A DNA stretch of 64,000 bases, taken from Watersipora subatra. Lineage: Eukaryota > Bryozoa > Gymnolaemata > Cheilostomatida > Watersiporidae. The stretch is taken from contig NC_088708.1 of assembly GCF_963576615.1 (NCBI RefSeq), positions 54,795,196-54,859,195 on the forward strand. Reading direction: 5' to 3'. Shown here in pieces: positions 21,508-33,322 of the stretch. The notes below the pieces were generated by a model. The model saw nothing but the letters and a program-made list of their open reading frames with translations, ran no database searches and had not been told where the DNA came from. Position 1 is the stretch's first letter, and the number at the start of each line of letters is the position of its first letter. A program made the position numbers and the translations under genes.

Positions 21508-21592
21508 GCTCCAGTGGTGCAATCGGTTAGCGCGCTGTACTTATAAACAGTATGAGATGCAGAGGCTGTGAGTTCGAGCCTCACCTGGAGCA
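21508..21592 (+). tRNA. Near-canonical tRNA-Ile(UAU) with terminator
   Basis: Duplicate of 13658-13742; T5 directly downstream. Confidence 0.83.
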
Positions 21593-22491
21593 CATTTTTA
21601 TTGTGTTACAAAACATAATGTTAGTAGAAAGTCGCAATGGGAAAAGTTTGTCACAAATACCGAAATCACAAGCTCCAGTGGTGCAATTGGTTAGTGAGCT
21701 GTACTTAAAAACAGTATGAGATGCAGAGGCTGTGAGTTCGAGCCTCACCTGGAGCACATTTTTATTGTTTTACAAAACATAATGTTAGTAGAAAGTCGCA
21801 ATGGAAAAATTTGGTGATTTGTACCTTAATCTCAAGCTCCAGTCATGCAATTGGTAAGTGCGCTGTACTTATAATCAGTATGACATGCAGAGGCTGTGAA
21901 TTCGAGCCTCACCTGGAGCACATTTTTATTGTGTTACAAAACATAATGTTAGTAGAAATTCGGAATGGCAAATTTTTGTCACAAATATCTAAACCACAAG
22001 CTCCAGTGGCGCAATCGGTTAGCGCGCTGTACTTATAAACAGTATGAGATGCAGAGGCTGTGAGTTCGAGCTTCACCTGGAGTACATTATTATTGTGTTA
22101 CAAAACATAATATCAGTAGAAATTCGCAACGGGAAATTTTTGTCACAAATATCTAAATCACAAGCTCCAGTGGTGCAATCGGTTAGTGAGCTGTACCTAA
22201 AAACAGTAGGAGATGCAGAGGACGTGAGTTCGAGCCTCACCTGGAGCACATTTTTATTGTTTTACAAAACATAATATTAGTAGAAAGTCGCAATGGAAAA
22301 ATTTGGTGATTTGTACCTAAATCTCAAGCTCCAGTCATGCAATTGGTTAGTGCGCTGAACTTATAATCAGTATGACATGCAGAGACTGTGAGTTCGAGCT
22401 TCACCTGGAGCACAATTTTATTGTTTTACAAAACATAATGTTAGTAGAAATTCGGAATGGCAAATTTTTGTCACAAATATCTCAACCACAA

Positions 22492-22576
22492 GCTCCAGTG
22501 GCGCAATCGGTTAGCGCGCTGTACTTATAAACAGTATGAGATGCAGAGGCTGTGAGTTCGAGCCTCACCTGGAGCA
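22492..22576 (+). tRNA. Canonical tRNA-Ile(UAU)
   Basis: Duplicate of 14642-14726. Confidence 0.86.
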
Positions 22577-23475
22577 CATTATTATTGTGTTACAAAACAT
22601 AATGTTAGTAGGAAGTCGTAATCGGAAAATTCTGTCACAAATATCTAAATCACAAGCTCCAGTGGTGCAATCGGTTAGTGCGCTGTCCTTATAAACAGTA
22701 TGAGATGCAGAGGCTGTGAGTTCGAGCCTCACCTGGAGCAAAACTTCATTGTGTTACAAAACATGATGTTAGTGGAAATTCGCAATGGAAAATTTTTGTC
22801 ACAAAAATCTAAACTACAAGCTCCAGTGGCGCAATCGGTTAGCGCGCTGTCCTTATAAACAGTATGAGATGCAGAGGCTGTGACTTCGAGCCTCACCTGG
22901 AGCAAAACTTTATTGTGTTACAAAACATGATGTTAGTGGAAATTCGCAATGGAAAATTTTTGTCACAAATATCTAAACCACAAGCTCCAGTGGCGCAATC
23001 GGTTAGCGCGCTGTACTTATAAACAGTATGAGATGCAGAGGCTGTGAGTTCGAGCTTCACCTAGAGCACATTATTATTGTGTTACAAAACATGATGTTAG
23101 TAGAAATTCGCAAAGGAAATATTTGGTGAATTGTACCCAAATCACAAGCTCCAGTCATGCAAATGTTTGGTGTGCTGATCTTATAATCAGTATGACATGC
23201 AGAGGCTGTGAGTTCGAGCCTCACCTGGAGCACATTTTTATTGTGTGACAAAACATTATGATAGTAGGAAGTCGTAATGGGAAAATTTTCTCACAAATAT
23301 CTAAACCACAAGCTCCAGTGGTGCAATCGGTTAGTGCGCTGTACTTATAAACAGTATGAGATGCAGAGGCTGTGAGTTCGAGCCTCACCTGTAGCACAAT
23401 TTTATTGTGTTACAAAACATTATGATAGTAGAAAGTCGTAATGGGAAAACTTTGTCACAAATATCTAAACCACAA

Positions 23476-23532
23476 GCTCCAGAGGCGCAATCGGTTAGCG
23501 CGCTGTACTTATAAACAGCCTCACCTGGAGCA
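23476..23532 (+). pseudogene. Internally deleted tRNA-Ile unit (57 nt)
   Basis: Duplicate of 15626-15682, with one further change at 23483 that alters the A box (AGAGGCGC). Confidence 0.87.
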
Positions 23533-24280
23533 CATTATTATTGTGTTACAAAATATAGTGTAGAAATACAGTGTCAGTAGAAATTTGCAATAGAAAAATT
23601 TGGTGATTTGTACCCAAATCACAAGCTCCAGTCATGCAAATGTTTGGTGTGCTGATCTTATAATCAGTATGACATGCAGAGACTGTGAGTTCGAGCCTCA
23701 CCTGGAGCACATTTTTATTGCGTTACAAAACATAATGTTAGTAAAAATTCGCAATGGCAAATTTTTGTCACAAATATCTAAACCACAAGATCCAGTGGTG
23801 CAATCGGTTAGCGCGCTGTACTTATAAACAGTATGAGATGCAGAGGCTGTGAGATCGAGCCTCACCGGGAGCACATTATTATTGTGTTCCAAAACATAGT
23901 GTCAGTAGAAAGTCGCAATTGGAAACATTTGCCACAAATATCTAAAGCACTAGCTCCAGTGGTGCAATCGGTTAGCGCGATGTACTTATAAACAGTATGA
24001 GATGCAGAGGCTGTGAGTTCGAGCCTCACCTGGAGCACATTTTTATTGTTTTACAAAACATAATGTTAGTAGAAAGTCGCAATGGAAAAATTTGGTGATT
24101 TGTACCTAAATCTCAAGCTCCAGTCATGCAATTGGTAAGTGCGCTGAACTTATAATCAGTATGACATGCAGAGGCTGTGAGTTCGAGCCTCACCTGGAGC
24201 ACATTTTTATTGTGTTACAAAACATAATGTTAGTAGAAATTCGGAATGGCAAATTGTTGTCACAAATATCTCAACCGCAA

Positions 24281-24365
24281 GCTCCAGTGGCGCAATCGGT
24301 TAGCGCGCTGTACTTATAAACAGTATGAGATGCAGAGGCTGTGAGTTCGAGCCTCACCTGGAGCA
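24281..24365 (+). tRNA. Canonical tRNA-Ile(UAU)
   Basis: Duplicate of 16431-16515. Confidence 0.86.
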
Positions 24366-25097
24366 AAACTTTATTGTGTTACAAAACATAATGTTAGTAG
24401 AAATTCGGAATGGCAAATCTTTGTCACAAATATCTAAACCACAAGCTCCAGTGGCGCAATCGGTTAGTGCGCGGTACTTATAAACAGTATGAGATGCAGA
24501 GGCTGTGAGTTCGAGCCTCACCTGGAGCACATTATTATTGTGTTACAAAACATAATGTTAGCAGGAAGTCGTAATCGGAAAATTCTGTCACAAATATCTA
24601 AACCACAAGCTACAGTGGCGCAATCGGTTAGCGCGCTGTACTTATAAACAGTATGAGATGCAGAGGCTGTGAGTTCGAGCCTCACCTGGACCACATTTTT
24701 ATTGTGTTACAAACATTATGTTAGTGGAAAGTCGTAATGGGAAAACTTTGTCACAAATATCTAAAACACAAGCTCCAGTGGTGCAATCGGTTAGTGCGCT
24801 GTACTTATAAACAGTATGAGATGCAGATGCTGTGAGTTGGAGCCTCACCTGGAGCACATTATTATTGTGTTACAAAACACGATGTTAGTAGAAATTCGCA
24901 ATGGAAATATTTGGTGAATTGTACCCAAATAACAAGCTCCAGTCATGCAAATGGTTAGTGTGCTAATCTTATAATCAGTATGACATGCAGAGGCTGTGCG
25001 TTCGAGCCTCACCTGGAGCACAATTTTATTGTGACAAAACATTATGATAGTAGGAAGTCGTAATGGGAAAATTTTGTCACAAATATCTAAACCACAA

Positions 25098-25182
25098 GCT
25101 CCAGTGGTGCAATCGGTTAGCGCGCTGTACTTATAAACAGTATGAGATGCAGAGGCTGTGAGTTCGAGCCTCACCTGGAGCA
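25098..25182 (+). tRNA. Near-canonical tRNA-Ile(UAU) with terminator
   Basis: Duplicate of 17248-17332; T5 directly downstream. Confidence 0.83.
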
Positions 25183-26245
25183 CATTTTTATTGTGTTACA
25201 AAACATTATGATAGTAGAAAGTCGTAATGGGAAAGTTTTGTCACAAATATCTAAACCACAAGCTCCAGTGGTGCAATCGGTTAGTGCGCTGTACTTATAA
25301 TCAGTATGAGATGCAGAGGCTGTGAGCTCGAGCTTCACCTGGAGCACATTATTATTGTGTTACAAAACATAATGTTAGTAGAAAGTCGCAATGGGAAAAG
25401 TTTGTCACAAATACCGAAATCACAAGCTCCAGTGGTGCAATTGGTTAGTGAGCTGTACTTAAAAACAGTATGAGATGCAGAGGCTGTGAGTTCGAGCCTC
25501 ACCTGGAGCACATTTTTATTGTTTTACAAAACATAATGTTAGTAGAAAGTCGCAATGGAAAAATTTGGTGATTTGTACCTTAATCTCAAGCTCCAGTCAT
25601 GCAATTGGTAAGTGCGCTGTACTTATAATCAGTATGACATGCAGAGGCTGTGAATTCGAGCCTCACCTGGAGCACATTTTTATTGTGTTACAAAACATAA
25701 TGTTAGTAGAAATTCGGAATGGCAAATTTTTGTCACAAATATCTAAACCACAAGCTCCAGTGGCGCAATCGGTTAGCGCGCTGTACTTATAAACAGTATG
25801 AGATGCAGAGGCTGTGAGTTCGAGCTTCACCTGGAGTACATTATTATTGTGTTACAAAACATAATATCAGTAGAAATTCGCAACGGGAAATTTTTGTCAC
25901 AAATATCTAAATCACAAGCTCCAGTGGTGCAATCGGTTAGTGAGCTGTACCTAAAAACAGTAGGAGATGCAGAGGACGTGAGTTCGAGCCTCACCTGGAG
26001 CACATTTTTATTGTTTTACAAAACATAATATTAGTAGAAAGTCGCAATGGAAAAATTTGGTGATTTGTACCTAAATCTCAAGCTCCAGTCATGCAATTGG
26101 TTAGTGCGCTGAACTTATAATCAGTATGACATGCAGAGACTGTGAGTTCGAGCTTCACCTGGAGCACAATTTTATTGTTTTACAAAACATAATGTTAGTA
26201 GAAATTCGGAATGGCAAATTTTTGTCACAAATATCTCAACCACAA

Positions 26246-26330
26246 GCTCCAGTGGCGCAATCGGTTAGCGCGCTGTACTTATAAACAGTATGAGATGCAG
26301 AGGCTGTGAGTTCGAGCCTCACCTGGAGCA
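26246..26330 (+). tRNA. Canonical tRNA-Ile(UAU)
   Basis: Duplicate of 18396-18480. Confidence 0.86.
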
Positions 26331-28704
26331 CATTATTATTGTGTTACAAAACATAATGTTAGTAGGAAGTCGTAATCGGAAAATTCTGTCACAAATATCT
26401 AAACCACAAGCTCCAGTGGTGCAATCGGTTAGTGCGCTGTCCTTATAAACAGTATGAGATGCAGAGGCTGTGAGTTCGAGCCTCACCTGGAGCAAAACTT
26501 CATTGTGTTACAAAACATGATGTTAGTGGAAATTCGCAATGGAAAATTTTTGTCACAAATATCTAAACCACAAGCTCCAGTGGCGCAATCGGTTAGCGCG
26601 CTGTACTTATAAACAGTATGAGATGCAGAGGCTGTGAGTTCGAGCTTCACCTGGAGCACATTATAATTGTGTTACAAAACATAATATCAGTAGAAATTCG
26701 CAACGGGAAATTTTTGTCACAAATATCTAAATCACAAGCTCCAGTGGTGCAATCGGTTAGTGCGCTGTACTTATAAACAGTATGAGATGCAGAGGCTGTG
26801 AGTTCGAGCCTCACCTGGAGCGCATTTTTATTGTGTTACAAAACATAATGATAGTAGAAAGTCGTAATGGGAAAATTTTGTCACAAATATCTAAACCACA
26901 AGCTCCAGTGGCGCAATTGGTTAGCCCGCTGTATTTATAATCAGTATGAGACGCAGCGGTTATGAGTTCGAGCCTCACCTTGACCACATTTTTATTGTGT
27001 TACAAAACATAATGATAGTAGAAAGTCGTAATGGGAAAATTTTGTCACAAATATCTAAACCACAAGCTCCAGTGGCGCAATTGGTTAGCCCGCTGTACTT
27101 ATAAACAGTATGAGATGCAGAGGCTGTGAGTTCGAGCCTCACCTGGAGCGCATTTTTATTGTGTTACAAAACATAATGATAGTAGAAAGTCGTAATGGGA
27201 AAATTTTGTCACAAATATCTAAATCACAAGCTCCAGTGGTGCAATCGGTTAGTGCGCTGTACTTATAAACAGTATGAGATGCAGAGGCTGTGAGTTCGAG
27301 CCTCACCTGGAGCACATTATTATTGTGTTACAAAACATAATGTTAGCAGGAAGTCGTAATCGGAAAATTCTGTCACAAATATCTAAACCACAAGCTACAG
27401 TGGCGCAATCGGTTAGCGCGCTGTACTTATAAACAGTATGAGATGCAGAGGTTGTGAGATCGAGCCTCACCTGGACCACATTTTTATTGTGTTACAAACA
27501 TTATGTTAGTGGAAAGTCGTAATGGCAAAACTTTGTCACAAATATCTAAACCACAAGCTCCAGTGGTGCAATCAGTTAGTGCGCTGTACTTATAAACAGT
27601 ATGAGATGCAGAGGCTGTGAGTTCGAGCCTCACCTGGAGCGCATTTTTATTGTGTTACAAAACATAATGATAGTAGAAAGTCGTAATGGGAAAATTTTGT
27701 CACAAATATCTAAACCACAAGCTCCAGTGGTGCAATTGGTTAGCCCGCTGTACTTATAAACAGTATGAGATGTAGAGGCTGTGAGTTCGAGCCTCACCTG
27801 GAGCGCATTTTTATTGTGTTACAAAACATAATGATAGTAGAAAGTCGTAATGGGGAAATTTTGTCACAAATATCTAAACCACAAGCTCCAGTGGTGCAAT
27901 CGGTTAGTGCGCTGTCCTTATAAACAGTATGAGATGCAGAGGCTGTGACTTCGAGCCTCACCTGGAGCAAAACTTTATTGTGTTACAAAACATGATGTTA
28001 GTGGAAATTCGCAATGGAAAATTTTTGTCACAAATATCTAAACCACAAGCTCCAGTGGCGCAATCGGTTAGCGCGCTGTACTTATAAACAGTATGAGATG
28101 CAGAGGCTGTGAGTTCGAGCTTCACCTAGAGCACATTATTATTGTGTTACAAAACATGATGTTAGTAGAAATTCGCAAAGGAAATATTTGGTGAATTGTA
28201 CCCAAATCACAAGCTCCAGTCATGCAAATGTTTGGTGTGCTGATCTTATAATCAGTATGACATGCAGAGGCTGTGAGTTCGAGCCTCACCTGGAGCACAT
28301 TTTTATTGTGTGACAAAACATTATGATAGTAGGAAGTCGTAATGGGAAAATTTTCTCAAAAATATCTAAACCACAAGCTCCAGTGGTGCAATCGGTTAGT
28401 GCGCTGTACTTATAAACAGTATGAGATGCAGAGGCTGTGAGTTCGAGCCTCACCTTGACCACATTTTTATTGTGTTACAAAACAAAATGATAATAGAAAG
28501 TCGCAATGGGAAAAGTTTGTCACAAATACCGAAATCACAAGCTCCAGTGGTGCAATTGGTTAGTGAGCTGTACTTAAAAACAGTATGAGATGCAGAGGCT
28601 GTGAGTTCGAGCCTCACCTGTAGCACAATTTTATTGTGTTACAAAACATTATGATAGTAGAAAGTCGTAATGGGAAAACTTTGTCACAAATATCTCAACC
28701 ACAA

Positions 28705-28761
28705 GCTCCAGTGGCGCAATCGGTTAGCGCGCTGTACTTATAAACAGCCTCACCTGGAGCA
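28705..28761 (+). pseudogene. Internally deleted tRNA-Ile unit (57 nt)
   Basis: Same deletion as 937-993; preceded by the UAA unit at 28541. Confidence 0.87.
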
Positions 28762-30001
28762 CATTATTATTGTGTTACAAAATATAGTGTAGAAATACAG
28801 TGTCAGTAGAAATTTGCAAGAGAAAAATTTGGTGATTTGTACCCAAATCACAAGCTCCAGTCATGCAAATGTTTGGTGTGCTGATCTTATAATCAGTATG
28901 ACATGCAGAGACTGTGAGTTCGAGCCTCACCTGGAGCACATTTTTATTGCGTTACAAAACATAATGTTAGTAAAAATTCGCAATGGCAAATTTTTGTCAC
29001 AAATATCTAAACCACAAGATCCAGTGGTGCAATCGGTTAGCGCGCTGTACTTATAAACAGTATGAGATGCAGAGGCTGTGAGTTCGAGCCTCACCTGGAG
29101 CACATTATTATTGTGTTACAAAACATAATGTTAGTAGGAAGTCGTAATCGGAAAATTCTGTCACAAATATCTAAACCACAAGCTCCAGTGGTGCAATCGG
29201 TTAGTGCGCTGTCCTTATAAACAGTATGAGATGCAGAGGCTGTGAGTTCGAGCCTCACCTGGAGCAAAACTTCATTGTGTTACAAAACATGATGTTAGTG
29301 GAAATTCGCAATGGAAAATTTTTGTCACAAAAATCTAAACTACAAGCTCCAGTGGCGCAATCGGTTAGCGCGCTGTCCTTATAAACAGTATGAGATGCAG
29401 AGGCTGTGACTTCGAGCCTCACCTGGAGCAAAACTTTATTGTGTTACAAAACATGATGTTAGTGGAAATTCGCAATGGAAAATTTTTGTCACAAATATCT
29501 AAACCACAAGCTCCAGTGGCGCAATCGGTTAGCGCGCTGTACTTATAAACAGTATGAGATGCAGAGGCTGTGAGTTCGAGCTTCACCTAGAGCACATTAT
29601 TATTGTGTTACAAAACATGATGTTAGTAGAAATTCGCAAAGGAAATATTTGGTGAATTGTACCCAAATCACAAGCTCCAGTCATGCAAATGTTTGGTGTG
29701 CTGATCTTATAATCAGTATGACATGCAGAGGCTGTGAGTTCGAGCCTCACCTGGAGCACATTTTTATTGTGTGACAAAACATTATGATAGTAGGAAGTCG
29801 TAATGGGAAAATTTTCTCACAAATATCTAAACCACAAGCTCCAGTGGTGCAATCGGTTAGTGCGCTGTACTTATAAACAGTATGAGATGCAGAGGCTGTG
29901 AGTTCGAGCCTCACCTGTAGCACAATTTTATTGTGTTACAAAACATTATGATAGTAGAAAGTCGTAATGGGAAAACTTTGTCACAAATATCTAAACCACA
30001 A

Positions 30002-30058
30002 GCTCCAGTGGCGCAATCGGTTAGCGCGCTGTACTTATAAACAGCCTCACCTGGAGCA
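30002..30058 (+). pseudogene. Internally deleted tRNA-Ile unit (57 nt)
   Basis: Same deletion as 937-993. Confidence 0.87.
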
Positions 30059-30806
30059 CATTATTATTGTGTTACAAAATATAGTGTAGAAATACAGTGT
30101 CAGTAGAAATTTGCAATAGAAAAATTTGGTGATTTGTACCCAAATCACAAGCTCCAGTCATGCAAATGTTTGGTGTGCTGATCTTATAATCAGTATGACA
30201 TGCAGAGACTGTGAGTTCGAGCCTCACCTGGAGCACATTTTTATTGCGTTACAAAACATAATGTTAGTAAAAATTCGCAATGGCAAATTTTTGTCACAAA
30301 TATCTAAACCACAAGATCCAGTGGTGCAATCGGTTAGCGCGCTGTACTTATAAACAGTATGAGATGCAGAGGCTGTGAGATCGAGCCTCACCGGGAGCAC
30401 ATTATTATTGTGTTCCAAAACATAGTGTCAGTAGAAAGTCGCAATTGGAAACATTTGCCACAAATATCTAAAGCACTAGCTCCAGTGGTGCAATCGGTTA
30501 GCGCGATGTACTTATAAACAGTATGAGATGCAGAGGCTGTGAGTTCGAGCCTCACCTGGAGCACATTTTTATTGTTTTACAAAACATAATGTTAGTAGAA
30601 AGTCGCAATGGAAAAATTTGGTGATTTGTACCTAAATCTCAAGCTCCAGTCATGCAATTGGTAAGTGCGCTGAACTTATAATCAGTATGACATGCAGAGG
30701 CTGTGAGTTCGAGCCTCACCTGGAGCACATTTTTATTGTGTTACAAAACATAATGTTAGTAGAAATTCGGAATGGCAAATTGTTGTCACAAATATCTCAA
30801 CCGCAA

Positions 30807-30891
30807 GCTCCAGTGGCGCAATCGGTTAGCGCGCTGTACTTATAAACAGTATGAGATGCAGAGGCTGTGAGTTCGAGCCTCACCTGGAGCA
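30807..30891 (+). tRNA. Canonical tRNA-Ile(UAU)
   Basis: Intact fold and boxes. It is the last unit before the block switch at about 30,925. Confidence 0.86.
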
Positions 30892-33265
30892 AAACTTTAT
30901 TGTGTTACAAAACATAATGTTAGTAGGAAGTCGTAATCGGAAAATTCTGTCACAAATATCTAAACCACAAGCTCCAGTGGTGCAATCGGTTAGTGCGCTG
31001 TCCTTATAAACAGTATGAGATGCAGAGGCTGTGAGTTCGAGCCTCACCTGGAGCAAAACTTCATTGTGTTACAAAACATGATGTTAGTGGAAATTCGCAA
31101 TGGAAAATTTTTGTCACAAATATCTAAACCACAAGCTCCAGTGGCGCAATCGGTTAGCGCGCTGTACTTATAAACAGTATGAGATGCAGAGGCTGTGAGT
31201 TCGAGCTTCACCTGGAGCACATTATAATTGTGTTACAAAACATAATATCAGTAGAAATTCGCAACGGGAAATTTTTGTCACAAATATCTAAATCACAAGC
31301 TCCAGTGGTGCAATCGGTTAGCGCGCTGTACTTATAAACAGTATGAGATGCAGAGGCTGTGAGTTCGAGCCTCACCTGGAGCGCATTTTTATTGTGTTAC
31401 AAAACATAATGATAGTAGAAAGTCGTAATGGGAAAATTTTGTCACAAATATCTAAACCACAAGCTCCAGTGGCGCAATTGGTTAGCCCGCTGTATTTATA
31501 ATCAGTATGAGACGCAGCGGTTATGAGTTCGAGCCTCACCTTGACCACATTTTTATTGTGTTACAAAACAAAATGATAGTAGAAAGTCGTAATGGGAAAA
31601 TTTTGTCACAAATATCTAAACCACAAGCTCCAGTGGCGCAATTGGTTAGCCCGCTGTACTTATAAACAGTATGAGATGCAGAGGCTGTGAGTTCGAGCCT
31701 CACCTGGAGCGCATTTTTATTGTGTTACAAAACATAATGATAGTAGAAAGTCGTAATGGGAAAATTTTGTCACAAATATCTAAATCACAAGCTCCAGTGG
31801 TGCAATCGGTTAGTGCGCTGTACTTATAAACAGTATGAGATGCAGAGGCTGTGAGTTCGAGCCTCACCTGGAGCACATTATTATTGTGTTACAAAACATA
31901 ATGTTAGCAGGAAGTCGTAATCGGAAAATTCTGTCACAAATATCTAAACCACAAGCTACAGTGGCGCAATCGGTTAGCGCGCTGTACTTATAAACAGTAT
32001 GAGATGCAGAGGTTGTGAGATCGAGCCTCACCTGGACCACATTTTTATTGTGTTACAAACATTATGTTAGTGGAAAGTCGTAATGGCAAAACTTTGTCAC
32101 AAATATCTAAACCACAAGCTCCAGTGGTGCAATCAGTTAGTGCGCTGTACTTATAAACAGTATGAGATGCAGAGGCTGTGAGTTCGAGCCTCACCTGGAG
32201 CGCATTTTTATTGTGTTACAAAACATAATGATAGTAGAAAGTCGTAATGGGAAAATTTTGTCACAAATATCTAAACCACAAGCTCCAGTGGTGCAATTGG
32301 TTAGCCCGCTGTACTTATAAACAGTATGAGATGTAGAGGCTGTGAGTTCGAGCCTCACCTGGAGCGCATTTTTATTGTGTTACAAAACATAATGATAGTA
32401 GAAAGTCGTAATGGGGAAATTTTGTCACAAATATCTAAACCACAAGCTCCAGTGGTGCAATCGGTTAGTGCGCTGTCCTTATAAACAGTATGAGATGCAG
32501 AGGCTGTGACTTCGAGCCTCACCTGGAGCAAAACTTTATTGTGTTACAAAACATGATGTTAGTGGAAATTCGCAATGGAAAATTTTTGTCACAAATATCT
32601 AAACCACAAGCTCCAGTGGCGCAATCGGTTAGCGCGCTGTACTTATAAACAGTATGAGATGCAGAGGCTGTGAGTTCGAGCTTCACCTAGAGCACATTAT
32701 TATTGTGTTACAAAACATGATGTTAGTAGAAATTCGCAAAGGAAATATTTGGTGAATTGTACCCAAATCACAAGCTCCAGTCATGCAAATGTTTGGTGTG
32801 CTGATCTTATAATCAGTATGACATGCAGAGGCTGTGAGTTCGAGCCTCACCTGGAGCACATTTTTATTGTGTGACAAAACATTATGATAGTAGGAAGTCG
32901 TAATGGGAAAATTTTCTCAAAAATATCTAAACCACAAGCTCCAGTGGTGCAATCGGTTAGTGCGCTGTACTTATAAACAGTATGAGATGCAGAGGCTGTG
33001 AGTTCGAGCCTCACCTTGACCACATTTTTATTGTGTTACAAAACAAAATGATAATAGAAAGTCGCAATGGGAAAAGTTTGTCACAAATACCGAAATCACA
33101 AGCTCCAGTGGTGCAATTGGTTAGTGAGCTGTACTTAAAAACAGTATGAGATGCAGAGGCTGTGAGTTCGAGCCTCACCTGTAGCACAATTTTATTGTGT
33201 TACAAAACATTATGATAGTAGAAAGTCGTAATGGGAAAACTTTGTCACAAATATCTAAACCACAA

Positions 33266-33322
33266 GCTCCAGTGGCGCAATCGGTTAGCGCGCTGTACTT
33301 ATAAACAGCCTCACCTGGAGCA
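33266..33322 (+). pseudogene. Internally deleted tRNA-Ile unit (57 nt)
   Basis: Same deletion as 937-993. Last occurrence in the window: none was seen downstream of 33.3 kb. Confidence 0.87.

Larger units (their letters stand above)
20481..28330 (+). repeat. 7,850-bp tandem duplication, second copy (48 units)
   Basis: Every unit start of the first copy recurs here at exactly +7,850. By eye I found only two substitutions between copies: 15633 T / 23483 A, and 16191 A / 24041 T. The second of these decides whether a T5 terminator is present. The junction at ~20480 joins spacer types that are not neighbours elsewhere (ATGATAGTAG followed by AAATTCGGAATGG). The near-identity over 7.85 kb points to a very recent event or to homogenisation. 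Confidence 0.92.
28331..30925 (+). repeat. Partial HOR copy (matches 10201-12795 at offset 18,130)
   Basis: Units start at 28377, 28541 (UAA), 28705 (deleted), 28854, 29018, 29182, 29346, 29510, 29674, 29838, 30002 (deleted), 30151, 30315, 30479, 30643 and 30807. It resumes the order interrupted by the 7,850-bp duplication. At about 30,925 the spacer switches type and the order returns to that seen at 8234 onward. Confidence 0.85.
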
